Under the pieces are notes generated by a model, which made no database searches, was not told where the DNA came from, and saw nothing but the letters and a program-made list of their open reading frames with translations. A stretch of 64,000 bases of DNA, taken from the NCBI RefSeq assembly GCF_964340395.1, contig NC_135553.1, positions 19,789,849 to 19,853,848 of the forward strand. The letters run 5' to 3'. Position numbers and translations under genes: made by a program. Numbering within the stretch: the first letter of the stretch is position 1; the number at the start of each line of letters is the position of its first letter. This DNA is from Glandiceps talaboti. Lineage: Eukaryota > Hemichordata > Enteropneusta > Spengelidae. Below are positions 49,454-61,080 of the stretch, in pieces.

Positions 49454-49623
49454 AAGGAGCATAGTCTCGCTGCCAGACTCGAGACTATCGTCCCTAATCT
49501 GTTTACCGAGCGGCGCAGCCGCGAGAAGAGAGGCGGACTGGTCCCTCTCTTCTCGCGGCTGCGCCGCTCGGTAAACAGATTAGGGACGATAGTCTCGAGT
49601 CTGGCAGCGAGACTATAAGGAGC
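49454..49623. mobile_element. Foldback insertion with 72-bp perfect arms and 7-bp target duplication
   Basis: Left arm 49461-49532 begins ATAGTCTCGCTGCCAGACTC and is matched without mismatch, as far as I can check by eye, by the right arm 49545-49616, around a 12-bp loop (GCGGACTGGTCC). The flanks AAGGAGC at 49454-49460 and 49617-49623 are identical (eight bases if the shared T is counted). GC content is far above the surroundings. The arm itself contains ATAGTCTCG...CGAGACTAT, a nested 9-bp inverted repeat. Confidence 0.9.
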
Positions 49624-50862
<1,239 letters not shown>

Positions 50863-51799
50863 CCAAACTAGAGTCGGTACTCACCCCACCACGACATATG
50901 CATTTTTGTGATTTTGAAACGATAAAGAATGTTAATATGAATATTGGGACGATTGGAAATCGGACGATTTGAATCGTAATCGAATATCTCAGACCATCCA
51001 CAATATATGTCGTGTTGACTTAGGCGATCCCAGAAACCATTCTTAGTTTACCCCTTTCACATATATTATCAACCATGCTAATGTTTTGAAACAAATCTCG
51101 ATTAACAGGTAATTTAGCGCTTGAAAGATGGCGACGTCCATACCCCCCCCCCCCGGCTGCACATATTTTAATATGCAATTATACATTACCCCCTCCCCAT
51201 ACACGTCAGAGAAGTACAGTATGGTACACTATATGACACACTGTAAGCTAACAGTGGAAATCAACTTCAGTGTCCATACATATCAGACATAGAGATTTCT
51301 TTACAAATGGATGTGGGCTCATTGGGCTGTAACCTGTACTTGGAAAAACTTAACCAGCAGAGTTTTCTTTTTGAATCCTATGTCTTGACAGAAACGGCAC
51401 CCCCCTTCGATAACTAGTGGGGAGGGTGTGTCCCCCCTCCCACAGTAGGCAATTGTTTGAAAAATAAGGACATGTAGGAGGCCATTTAGCGGCATAATAT
51501 TTCAAACCATACACATTATTGGAAGCCATAAAGTACTTGAAAATTGTCTTCAATACCCAAATTGTACTCTCATTAAATTATTTTACAACTGTATTATACA
51601 TACGCTTTAACTAATACATAGATATTTTGGCAGACACACACATTCGTTTGGCCATTGGCTGCCTAATAATTAAATGTGTGGTAGGTAAATGAAGTGAACA
51701 ATTTTGCAAAGTACAAGGTAAACGATTGCTCCTGTGGTTTGAATGTTCAACAAAGTCTCCACACAGAGAGATAGAGCAAGAGAGAAGGAGACATACGGC

Positions 51800-51802
<3 letters not shown>

Positions 51803-51866
<64 letters not shown>
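51803..51866. repeat. (GA)n microsatellite
   Basis: About 30 perfect GA units. Between the two GA tracts, 50859-51802, no gene is supported; a C-run lies near 51145-51158. Confidence 0.97.
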
Positions 51867-51870
<4 letters not shown>

Positions 51871-51894
51871 TACACTTATACAAATGTAAATTTA

Positions 51895-52060
51895 CTTGGT
51901 AAACAACTGCTCCTGAGGTTTAATTTTGGTTCAAATCATGAGCAGAATATTCGGGGGCCCTTTCAGACCATCACAATTGTCATGCCCCCTCCCTTTGAAC
52001 CTCAATTTTTGTTCATGCCCCCCACCCCGTAAATTCTGACTCCAGCATAATTTCAAGTTT
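51895..52060. repeat. Dispersed repeat shared with 57685-57860
   Basis: Both contain TAAAC-ACTGCTCCTG, TTTGGTTCAA-TCATGAGCA, CCCTTTCAGAC and a C-rich CCTCCC end. A third partial hit (TAAACGATTGCTCCTGTGGT) is at 51718. Type unknown. Confidence 0.5.
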
Positions 52061-52079
52061 ATTCCGAGCTCGGTATTAC

Positions 52080-52860
52080 AGGCATTCGACTAGAGTCTTT
52101 ATACCTCAAAGATATACAACAGTCCATTTCTGTACAAGGCATATCAGAAACCAAACATTTGCAGTGTGGAGTGTCACAAAACCCTGTGCTTGGTCCACTC
52201 TTACACGCGTATGCTGTCTATACACACCACCACTTGGAAAGCTAATCCGACATCAAAATCTCAATATGCAACAACATGCAGACGACAACCAGATTTACCA
52301 ATATATTTCCCCAATCACATACGTCAACTACAGTAACTAAGATGGAAACTGTTGCACATGATATTAAACGACCCAAAATAAGCTAGTTTAATGATGGCAA
52401 AACCGAGGTCCTCCTTATCACGTCTCAGTTCAACAGGCTTCCTCGTCTCATGAACCACATCAACATGGGATCGTCTTCTGTGCAGTTAGTGGATTCAGCA
52501 TGTACCATTTGTGTAACAATTGATGACCGTTATAACCTCAAGAAGCACATCTCGTTGACATGTAGATCAGTTCTTTTTCACCCCCGAACAATAGGTCGCA
52601 TCATTGACAGTGGAGGGGGCCCCTCCACTGTCTATGGTCGCATACGCCAGTATCTTACAAACGGAGTTTGTCAGAACCTTGGTCATGCACTTATATCATC
52701 GAAACCTGACTACTGAATGGCCCTTCTGTATGGGCTGCCAGCTAAAAACATTGTCCCTCTTCAACATGCCCAAAATACAGCAGCTAGGATTGTGTCAGGT
52801 ACAAAGAAAACAGATCACGTCACATCGGTTCTTTCAATAACACAGTTTAGTTAGAAATCA
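52080..52860 (+). pseudogene. Decayed non-LTR retrotransposon (reverse transcriptase), copy C
   Basis: Frame fragments in order: LQCGVSQNPVLGPLL (equivalent of the PQGSVLGPLLF motif), GRLIRHQNLNMQQHADDNQI (the ADD catalytic box), DGKTEVLLITS, IGR...IRQYLTNGVCQNLGHALI, and LLYGLPAKNIVPLQHAQNTA followed by ARIVSGTKKTDHVTSVL. This is the thumb/palm order of CR1/L2-like LINEs. Stops and frameshifts make it inactive. A 42-bp in-frame insertion (35-bp palindrome plus target duplication) splits IGR-IRQYL. Confidence 0.8.
52595..52643. mobile_element. Mini-palindrome insertion (35 bp) inside a LINE, 7-bp target duplication
   Basis: Core 52602-52636 has arms CATTGACAGTGGAGGG and CCCTCCACTGTCTATG (one mismatch in 16) around GGC. 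Flanks GTCGCAT are exact on both sides. Removing the core plus one flank restores the LINE reading IGRIRQYL. Confidence 0.88.
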
Positions 52861-53114
52861 CACTGGCGTCAAGTGCAGTTACATAATATACCAGTAGGTA
52901 GGGCCTACATGTACATGTAGTCTCAGGTCACTACATTGTGGTCTGAGATGTAGTTTACACCACTATGACCTAAGAACTTGAACCAGGGCTGAGGAGAAGT
53001 GGTCTGAGGTTAAAGTTTTGCAGCTCTCGTTCAGCAATCTCAAAACATTTCAGCCTACTTCCCGTAATGAACACTTGTCAAGCATTTTTGTAGCTCCCAT
53101 ACTCAAAGACTACA

Positions 53115-53500
53115 TATATGTTTATATACGACTCAAAATATAACACTGAAATTTACTTTGAACACGTTCAGTTTCAGTAGACCTATTAAAACCCAAAATC
53201 TCCACCGTATAATTTAATATCGGTAATAGTTTACAGTCAAAACATTTAAATTTAGTTTTGACTAGGAGGTCCCCAAGTTTTGCAAGTTGACTCATGACCG
53301 CAATCATTGCTTTACTCGCTTGAGCTGCAAGCGCTAAATACCATAGACCACTGCTTGACATAATCACGCCTAGATATTCATAAAAAGCGAACAACGTCGA
53401 GTTTATGACCACCAATAACCACTTTTCAATTTTCTTAAGAATTTCATCTCTTAGTAAATACAATAATTTTAGTTTTGACATACATGTAATTTACTTTCAA
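53115..53500 (-). pseudogene. LINE reverse-transcriptase C-terminal fragment, copy D
   Basis: The minus-strand frame contains EYLGVIMSSSGLW, QASKAMIAVMSQLAKLGDLL, KTKFKCFDCKLLPILNYTVE and ILGFNRSTETERVQSKF. This is the post-catalytic region of LINE reverse transcriptases (YLG...LP.L.YG.E.WG...E.VQ). An endonuclease-like fragment of the same strand lies at 56955-57175, suggesting one decayed element later interrupted by others. Confidence 0.75.
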
Positions 53501-53599
53501 AAGACAATGTTAGAAACCCCTACCCCATTGATTCCTGTGGGAACATGCCTTTCGTGAAGAAAAAATGGTTACATAACATGTCTACAAGAATTGTTGGAG

Positions 53600-54085
53600 A
53601 ATGTCTATGTAGAATGCCACACTGATCCCATATCCACACCTTGAGTTTTATTTTTATTGTTCTTCAATGATCTCCTTCAAAGTAATAGTCTGGATGCCAA
53701 TATGGTTTCTAACTAAACCACGTCTAGCCAAAAGCCCCTCAAATAGCACAAAAAGTTGTTCACCCAATCAGTGAAACCTAAATGTTTTGGTGATGTAAAC
53801 AGTATATAAGTAGCATCATGAGCTGACAAATATACCACATTTGAACATTACTGTCCCAATAAACACTAACTTTATGAGGGACTGTGTTATTGGTTAGAGT
53901 TTTGTGATTTATTAACAAAGACATGATGTTAATGACTGTGTGGGTGGCTGTAAATGAATTTTAAATTGCATCTCATGCATTTCAAGACTTCTAGAGTAAC
54001 GACTCTGACTATACTGTGAGTGGAGGTATAAATGGTAATGATACAGTATAGGAACTAGACTATCAAAGTAATTACCTTGTCCAAA
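53600..54085. repeat. Dispersed repeat shared with 60900-61080, carrying an empty palindrome site
   Basis: Shares GGATGCCAAT-TGGT-TCTAAC, TGAGTGGAGGTRTAAATGGT, ACGATACTGTWTAGGAAC and AGGAACTAGAC with 60900-61080. At 53712-53718 it has ACTAAAC uninterrupted, where the other copy holds a palindromic insertion. Confidence 0.55.
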
Positions 54086-54498
54086 AGACTACAGTCGGAT
54101 ATTAATCTCACCATTAATGCCTGAATTTATGTCTATCAAGGTGGATCTGATAAGATCATGGAAATCGAGAAACTTTCATCACTTTGGACTTGAGCATTGA
54201 ATACATTTGTGAAGTACTCAGACCATGATTCATGTTTTTTTTTAGAGATTAATTCCACTAGATCGTCCACTAAATCGTCCACGAAAACAAATACATTCTA
54301 TCATTCCACCATGTCACTCAACAACGCGCATCACATCCGGGTACCAGTTCTTCTGTGAGTTCGAATTCTATCACTTGAATTTCCGTTATTTAGTCGTCTG
54401 AAGATCGTAACGGCCTCCGTACCATAACTTGTGTACTTTGTGTAAATACAGCTCTACTTCTCAGTATTGAGCACTTTTCCTTCAGTTTATGACTTACC

Positions 54499-54502
<4 letters not shown>

Positions 54503-54578
<76 letters not shown>
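54503..54578. repeat. (TA)n microsatellite
   Basis: Perfect TA run; upstream at 54392-54415 is TCGTCTGAAGATCGTAACGG, another short foldback-tail-like motif. Confidence 0.95.
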
Positions 54579-54580
<2 letters not shown>

Positions 54581-54639
54581 CCATTGCTCGGTTGACGGCA
54601 ACGCGGTCAAAGATATCGGGTTCTTTGCACAATACACGT

Positions 54640-54972
54640 GTATATAGAAATGATGTCCCTTAAATTTCCCCTCTTTTCATTCTTGCTCTTTTCAACTACA
54701 ATATAGATTTTGATAATTTCCATAGGTCTCACGAGATATACTCTTCAAGGAAAAACAAGTTCGTGTCGGGGTTTGACACGAGAATAGTCTGTGCTTGGAG
54801 TAATTATACTGTCAGTATAATTTCTCAAAGGTATGTGTTATCGTGGAAGTTTAAACATTATTTATACTTTAATGGTGTTATAGATTTTGACCCAAGCTAT
54901 GCATGCCACGGTCACAAGCTATATTGCGTCAGATCGATTTGCCAAACAAGTTTGCCAGGATTAACGCATCCC
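54640..54972. other. No supported gene
   Basis: A 106-codon plus-strand frame (54763-55083) runs across the palindromic insertion at 54980; no domain recognised, treated as fortuitous. Confidence 0.35.
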
Positions 54973-55018
54973 ATCAAACCATGGACCCTCCACAAAGGTG
55001 GAGTGTCTATGGTCAAAC
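54973..55018. mobile_element. Mini-palindrome insertion (32 bp)
   Basis: Core 54980-55011 has arms CATGGACCCTCCAC and GTGGAGTGTCTATG (imperfect) around a short loop. Flanks ATCAAAC and GTCAAAC match at six of seven. A degraded hairpin CATGGAAGTATGAACG / CGTTTATACTTGTACG follows at 55034-55066 without a clear flank duplication. Confidence 0.65.
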
Positions 55019-55269
55019 AAATGACAGGTCGCAGAAACTATGGTCATGGAAGTATGAACGTCGTTTATACTTGTACGCCGTGACATACAATGAGCGCAGT
55101 GCCATGATTGACCGGATTATTCAGTGTCGACAATCCCAGTTAATATAATCCCAAAGGCAAACTTGTTTTATTTACCACCTTGCCAAGCAACACAGGGTGG
55201 TGGCGAGGCGAAGTTGTAATGTACTGTCGCTTTGATATTAACGATTTTGGAAAGGAAATAGATAACATC

Positions 55270-56173
55270 GGGTTAGATCTTGAGAGTAAATAAGAAGAAA
55301 AGAAGAGTTAATTTGAAATCAGTGATAAACGAGTTGTCTATTTTTAAGAAACTAAATATAAGGAAAGCTATGGGTCCTGATAACATATGTGGTAGGTTAC
55401 TGAATGTCTATGCATCGCAGTTAGCTAGTGTTTCCAGTAGATTGTTCAATTGGTCGTACAATGATCATACGATATCAACCATTTGGAAAACATCTACCAT
55501 CTGTCCGGTCCCTAAAAACTTCCAAGGCATCGTCCTGTAGCACTGACTTCCATTGTGATGAAATGCTTCGAGCGTATTTTACTTTGTCAAAACCCACAAA
55601 AACATTCACACCTTGACCAATACCAATTTACATATTAAAGTAACAGAGGTACTGATAATGCAACTCTCACATTACTTCACGATGCGTATACACATCTTGA
55701 AAAACCAAGTTCATTTGTAAGACTATTGGTTATTGATTTTTCATCAGTCGTTAACAGAAGTCAACCAAACATGATGGCTCATAAACTTAGTTATTTAAAC
55801 GTTAACCCCAAACTCATCCTCTGGATAATGGATTTTCTTGTCAACCTTTCCCAGTTTGTTCGCTACCAAAAATTAAGTTCAGCCTTCCATTCAACATTTA
55901 GGGGTGCCTCACAGAGCACGATACTCTCACACAGACTATTTACACTTTACACAAATGACTGCTCATCAGGTACCGATACAAATCCACTTATCAAATATTC
56001 TGATAACTCTGCATTAGGTGACCTGTCAAATTCTGACCGTACTTATTTCGATGAAGTTGATAGGTTTGTTACTTGGTGTAAAGAAAACTACTTGGACGAA
56101 AGGTCGACTTTAGGAAGAACCCTAAAGTAGTGCCCGACCTTTTTATTGACAATGTTAAAGTTGAACAGGTGAC

Positions 56174-56229
<56 letters not shown>

Positions 56230-56690
56230 AACAGTCTTGGATAATAAATCAAATGTTAAGGCCAACACAGATTTCATTAACAAGAAATGTCAATCTAGAG
56301 TTTACTGTCTACAACAATTGAGGGGCCTAAAATTTTGTAAATGCCAAGGTATTACAGACATTCTATCGGAGTTTTGAGTCGGTTTAACATTTTCTTTTTT
56401 GTGCTGGTTTGGTAGTCTAGGGACTAGCTACAAGAGTGTCTTGAACAAAATTGTAAATGTGTTTAGTAAAGTATTGAGTGAAAAGTAGACTAATTTGAAT
56501 GAAATGTTTACATCTCGTGTACAAAACAAAGCTGGGAAAATGGTAAATGACAAAGGCCACATTATGTCCCAACACTTTGAACTCCTGCCATCAGGGAGAC
56601 GATTTCGTGTCCCTAAATTCAGAACAGTCAGAACCAAATCAAGTTTTGTGCCCACTTCAACTAAATTTTAAACCAAACTAAATAATTATA
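55270..56690 (+). pseudogene. Decayed non-LTR retrotransposon (reverse transcriptase), copy B
   Basis: Pieces in order: INELSIFKKLNIRKAMGPDN followed by ICGRLLNV and TSTICPVPK; VIDFSSVVNRSQPNM (fingers); KLSYLNVNPKLILWIMDFLV; GASQSTILSHRLFTLYTND (PQGTVLSP...LFTLYTND equivalent); LIKYSDNSALGDL (the YADD site degraded to YSDN); VTWCKENYLDE; TVLDNKSNVKANTDF; then ELLPSGRRFRVPKFRTVRTK and SSFVPTS. This is L2/Rex-like gene order. A (TA)n tract at 56178-56226 and several stops interrupt it. Confidence 0.82.
56178..56226. repeat. (TA)n microsatellite inside the LINE relic
   Basis: Perfect TA run splitting the ...VTKY / GTVLDNKS region of the reverse-transcriptase frame. Confidence 0.93.
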
Positions 56691-56704
56691 TTTCAAAGAC
56701 ATCT

Positions 56705-56850
56705 GCTCTGCATTCCAGATTGGAAGAACCGCGTTTTTTTTATTGTCTTTTTTAAGTTGATGACCATTTCTGGCAAGACTTCACTCACAATTTTCTCGAT
56801 TTTACTGATTTTTCTTCTTTATTAAAAAGGTTTAGGGTCGGCACCGGATT
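56705..56850 (+). mobile_element. Truncated, diverged copy of the MITE-like element
   Basis: Contains CAGATTGGAAGAACCGCGTT, TATTGTCTTTTTTAAGTTGA and GGTTTAGGGTCGGCACCGGA, parallel to 20860-20995. It follows the LINE end directly, so it may instead be part of that LINE's 3' region. Confidence 0.5.
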
Positions 56851-56929
56851 TCTAGAATGGAAGCGTTTGGGGAGTTATGTGTGATTTATTTGTTGAGAAA
56901 GGTTCAAAGACAATAAATATCGCCGGAAG

Positions 56930-56968
56930 GTGGCACTTGCCGTTCCAGTGAGGAACGACTAGTGCCAC
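56930..56968. repeat. 39-bp hairpin
   Basis: Arms GTGGCACTTGCCGTTCC and GGAACGACTAGTGCCAC (two mismatches in 17) around AGTGA. No flanking direct repeat seen. Confidence 0.6.
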
Positions 56969-57175
56969 CACGGTAGTACTCGACAATTCGATGGACCACG
57001 GCCAAGTCCGCCATTCACAATTTTCAAATCACTTGAAATAAAGCAATCTGGCAAAACTCGCCCATGTGCATTTACAATCTTGTCGCAACTAATTCTAGTA
57101 GGTAAAACCATAGACCCTCCACCCTGTCTATGGTAAAACCTAGTCGCATTCATAACTTTCATCGAGGGTAAGGTA
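56955..57175 (-). pseudogene. LINE endonuclease-like fragment
   Basis: The minus-strand frame has CDKIVNAHGRVLPDCFISSD and LKIVNGGLG, like the N.(H/N)G..LL.FC....L.I.NGR.G segment of APE-type LINE endonucleases. It is disrupted by a palindromic insertion at 57109-57132. May belong with the fragment at 53115-53500. Confidence 0.55.
57102..57139. mobile_element. Mini-palindrome insertion (24 bp), 7-bp target duplication
   Basis: Core 57109-57132 has arms CATAGAC and GTCTATG around CCTCCACCCT. Flanks GTAAAAC are exact. The inner sequence looks like one arm of the longer members with the other arm deleted. Confidence 0.8.
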
Positions 57176-57540
57176 ATTTTAGTCATCAACTTCTATAAAG
57201 TCCAAAATGAAACGATAAAACATGTACATTTTGGAAATTATCCCATGTATAATGCCAGATTATAAAGTGACAAAGAGTGGTTCACTGATGATCTGAGTGG
57301 ATAGCTTAACCTCTTGACGATTTATAAACAATGGGAAATAGGCAGCTATCTCGATGTTCATTTTAACCTATTTTCCCAGAGAATATTTTCAGAACTGGTA
57401 TCCAAATTACCAAGATCACGTTTTTCATATTTACTGATATGCCGCTTTAGTTATGGCCGGTTTTGTGAGATGTTTTGCGTGCACAATGTAAACCACAGAC
57501 AAGGCATGTAAACTTCTACTTGCAAACCCGTCTATTTCAG
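57176..57540. other. No supported gene
   Basis: Short frames only. Confidence 0.35.
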
Positions 57541-57552
57541 GCTTGGCCTCTT

Positions 57553-57592
57553 ACCACTCTTGGAGGAATTGTACTGACTCCTCCAAGACCAC
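57553..57592. repeat. Hairpin with 5-bp flanking repeat
   Basis: Arms TCTTGGAGGA and TCCTCCAAGA around an 11-bp loop, flanked by ACCAC on both sides. The ends and flank length differ from the 7-bp family, so it is listed only as a possible relative. Confidence 0.4.
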
Positions 57593-57684
57593 GTCTGACA
57601 CAGTGGCCTGAAACCCATAGTCTATCGCGAGTATATTGTCTACCCTTCAAGAGAAACACATTCTCTGCCAGTCACCCTTTTAAA

Positions 57685-57860
57685 AATACGCTTGTTAAAC
57701 GTCTGCTCCTGGAGTTAAATTTGGTTCAACTCATGAGCAAAATATTTGTACGTGACTCCGGGCCCCTTTCAGACAATCCGAATTTTCACGCACGTCCCAA
57801 TTCGTTTTTTTCCCGTGACAACAATTTTTCTCCTGAGCCTCCCCCTACCCTAATCTAGTT
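57685..57860. repeat. Second copy of the dispersed repeat at 51895-52060
   Basis: Shares TCTGCTCCTG, TTTGGTTCAACTCATGAGCA and CCCCTTTCAGAC with the first copy. The 127-codon frame (57475-57858) is not recognised as a protein. Confidence 0.5.
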
Positions 57861-58889
57861 CCTGACGACCGTATTCCAATTTTACACTACATCTTTACAT
57901 ATTACGTATAGTCAATGTCATTACTCTCGTTGCCGATGTGTTGGCAATTATATATATATATATAATATCCATAATCACAACATATTTCCTGCTCAAAGAA
58001 GAACTGTTTCAGCTTATTCCATTTCGATATAAACAGAGTCCAGGGATAAAATACCCATGTACTACTCCTTATATTACTGGCTAGGTAATGTCAACCGTAA
58101 AATAATCCAAGCACCAGCGTCCCTAAAATCCGTGAAACAGTGTCGATATTACAGTATTTTGCTGACACTTATTACTTTCTGTAACTGGTCTATATTTGTG
58201 ATTTCATGGTAAATATGCTTGGATTTTATGGCCTAACAAACCAGACATTACGTAGATTTGAATATTGAATCAAGAAAATCAAAAACAAAAACAAGGCCAT
58301 GGCCATGGCCGGTCAGGTACTGATATTAGTACTTTAGACATCAGTGGGGGTCACACTTGGTCATTGAAACTATATTGACCGACCAAAATTCTAAACATCA
58401 CGGATAAATAATTTCATATCGAAATGTATGTACGGAGATTCAGGTTTTTAGACCACGTGGCTTGACATGACATCATCAGCTAAATTTGCAATACGAAAGT
58501 AACGTAAAACATGGATGTATCTAGTAGGGAGCAAAGTCCGCATGTCTGTATGGATGTTTGAAGATTTACTATCGGTATATGGGAGGCATAGAGGGAAATA
58601 TTTGAATAGCGTTATTTAACGTTACATAATTCATAACTGACTACTAAACTACCGTCAAGAGGATTGTTTTTGCTTCCATTTATCTGTATTAATTTTTTTT
58701 AAAGGCAGTGATGGTGACTGCCAATGCCGATAGTGAAAATATGGCCCGCACATTCTGAAGATTTTTGTATCATACAAGTTCAATGTTGTAGCTGAGAATG
58801 TGATTTATATTTATAACTCAGTAGAATGGGTACCGGTACTGATGCGAGGGATGTGAACCAACCTTTGTGTTGCGTGCTTTTTAATATCA

Positions 58890-58890
<1 letters not shown>
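57861..58890. other. No supported gene
   Basis: A short (TA)n lies at 57950-57963. Nothing else recognised. Confidence 0.4.
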
Positions 58891-58922
<32 letters not shown>

Positions 58923-58944
58923 GTTTGTTTGTTTGTTTGTTTGT
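58891..58944. repeat. (GT)n-(TTTG)n microsatellite
   Basis: About fifteen GT units followed by five TTTG units. Confidence 0.95.
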
Positions 58945-58975
58945 AATGTAGATTCGTCGTTGATATACTGCTACT

Positions 58976-59008
58976 AGATCAGACCGTGGGTTATACTTCC
59001 ATGATCAG
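58976..59008. mobile_element. Degenerate mini-palindrome insertion (19 bp)
   Basis: Core CGTGGGTTATACTTCCATG (about 58983-59001) matches the right half of the 43362 and 59544 members with the left arm shortened to CGTGG. Flanks ATCAGAC and ATCAGAA match at six of seven. Confidence 0.5.
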
Positions 59009-59009
59009 A

Positions 59010-59515
59010 ACATGACCAGACACAACTCTCCACGGCACCATTTTGGTTTTGCAACTTTGATTACTTTGTTTTGAATAGCTTTTGTCAAGTTCTTGACTTT
59101 CCTGATATGACAATAAAGCAAGGGCGGTGAAATATTATTATAGTAGTCCTTCAAAAAACAAGACAATTTTGAAACTTTTAGTAGAAAATGTTAGTGAAGA
59201 CACAGTTTACCCGCATAAATTAACTAACAAAAGACAAAAGAAATGTACACATGGTTCATTTTCTAGGTGTCGACCTCGTGAATATGCACCAAGATTTAGA
59301 ACCGAGTCAGCTTTAAATGCGTTCACACCTCCAAATCTGGTCTGGACAATATTGTCTGGGCTTAGTCACCCTTTTATGCGGACTACAGAGCGGCCCTGGT
59401 GCGGACTATTTCTGCCACCTATTAATGCCTGAAAGTCAAGTGGCATATGCTGAGGTTGTGTACAACCAGCAACCCATAACATTTTAGCAATCTACAGTTC
59501 TACCTCAGTATGGCT
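59010..59515. other. No supported gene
   Basis: A 101-codon plus-strand frame (59127-59432) has no recognised domain and no convincing splice context; left uncalled. Confidence 0.3.
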
Positions 59516-59536
59516 ATTAGCCATGCTAGGTAGTTA

Positions 59537-59579
59537 CTATAATCATGGAAGTATAACCATTATACTTCCATGCTATAAT
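59537..59579. mobile_element. Mini-palindrome insertion (29 bp), 7-bp target duplication
   Basis: Core 59544-59572 has perfect 13-bp arms CATGGAAGTATAA and TTATACTTCCATG around CCA. Flanks CTATAAT are exact. Same stem type as 43362. Immediately left, 59508-59532 holds another hairpin (CTACCT...ATGGCT ATT AGCCAT...AGGTAG). Confidence 0.88.
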
Positions 59580-59609
59580 GATTAATATAATGGTTGTCTT
59601 GGTAAAAGT

Positions 59610-59664
59610 TGTCGACCCCCCCCCCAAAAAAAAAAAGAAAAAAAAGAAAAAAAGAAAAAAAAAA
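59610..59664. repeat. C-run and A-rich tract
   Basis: CCCCCCCCC followed by about 45 bp of A with G interruptions; possibly a retroelement tail, but no body is recognised. Confidence 0.6.
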
Positions 59665-60008
59665 GATCAACAAAACATTCTATGATATTGAAAGCGCTCC
59701 TGGCATGTAATTCCATAGAACAGTTTCCTGTAGGGAATGGCAGCGATTTCATTCAAACTCAAAGACAGAGATGTTGCTAACCAACGTGAACAGCCATAAA
59801 AAATTGTATGTGAATGAGTATGACTCTGAGATCCCGCTAACGGTTTCATTGTTGTCGGTCTAACCAGAGACACTGGAGAACTTCACTGTCTATGATCTAA
59901 TCGTATTGCTCAGTGTGAAAACCGTGCAAAGCGTTACTATTTTGGCGTTGTATTTTCGCACATTTTTGGTTCACAAGGGTCCAATAATTTAAGCTTGAGT
60001 TAGGAAAT
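59665..60008. other. No supported gene
   Basis: Short frames only. Confidence 0.35.
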
Positions 60009-60363
60009 AGGCCTGTTAAAAAAATTGTGTTGTTCCGATTAGGCAAAATAAATAAATAGGTGGGGTAGGTAGATTTATTTTTATTCATGTGCGAGTGTCT
60101 AATTCTGGTTTTCCATTTTTTCCAAATGATCTCTGTGTTATTGGCTTCTTTCCATTAGATGTACAACCATTACAGATTGGAGGAACAGTTTTATATTGTC
60201 TTTTTAAGTTGATGTCAGTTTCTGCATCCACTATGTCTCGTGAGACTTCACAATTGTTGCGATTTTGTTAGTTTTTCAAGAACACGTAAAAAAAAGTTAA
60301 GGGTCGGCAGTGAAAAACTAGGTGGGTCGGGTAACAGAAACCAAACAGTTATTTTTTAGGCCT
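60009..60363 (+). mobile_element. Short dispersed MITE-like element, copy 2 (fullest)
   Basis: Runs from AGGCCTGTTAAAAAAATTGT to AACAGTTATTTTTTAGGCCT, so the outer AGGCCT is inverted and the next ~25 bp are imperfectly inverted. The interior matches 10764-11135 (inverse strand) and, in part, 20860-20995, 46048-46185 and 56705-56850. It has no coding capacity. Confidence 0.65.
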
Positions 60364-60899
60364 AAGGCATAACGTAGCATATAAATCTACCCAACCTGCG
60401 CGAGCAAGATCTGCATCGGTCAATGTAATATTTACATGGTCTATTACAATTTGGTAAAGTGTACCATTGTATATGCTTGTGCGAGACGTAAAAAAACATC
60501 ATGCCGTCTAATTGTATGAAACGATTTAGTCACTATGGTTTTGAAGTCAGTGAGATAATGTTTGTGAATTACCCGGTATCGTGATGTTATCGCTTGTATA
60601 GAAAAACCATCACTGAGGCAAAATCTCACTTTTATCATCATTCATTTTTTTAAAGTCTTCAATCATGCCAATTAAAAATATCGATACTGCAGTCATTTAT
60701 GTGACTTTTTTTTCCGAAAATGTTTATCGTGCATCTCGATTATATATTTTTTCGTCTTCGTAACATCTTTTTTTTTTAATTGTGCCAAAAGTAGTAGCTA
60801 CCACATATAGAACAGTGGAAAAAATACAGAATGAGACTCAGAAATGTAAAATCATTTACTTCAATGTCCAAAATGCGGACATCAGAAAATGATGCATGC

Positions 60900-61080
60900 A
60901 CGTTGTGATGGACTCGTGATTAGCTCTAGTCCAGATGCCAATTGGTATCTAACTAAACCATAGACAATAGAGAGGGTCCTCTCTATTTTCTATGACTAAA
61001 CCAAGTTTAGTGAGTGGAGGTGTAAATGGTAACGATACTGTTTAGGAACACGGTGATAGGAACTAGACGAGATTAGCACT
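60900..61080. repeat. Dispersed repeat (partner of 53600-54085)
   Basis: Shares the landmarks listed for its partner; here ACTAAAC is occupied by the palindromic insertion. Confidence 0.5.
60952..61001. mobile_element. Mini-palindrome insertion (36 bp), 7-bp target duplication, paralogous empty site
   Basis: Core 60959-60994 has arms CATAGACAATAGAGAGG and CCTCTCTATTTTCTATG (one mismatch in 17) around GT. Flanks ACTAAAC are exact. The related repeat at 53712-53718 has a single ACTAAAC. Confidence 0.88.
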
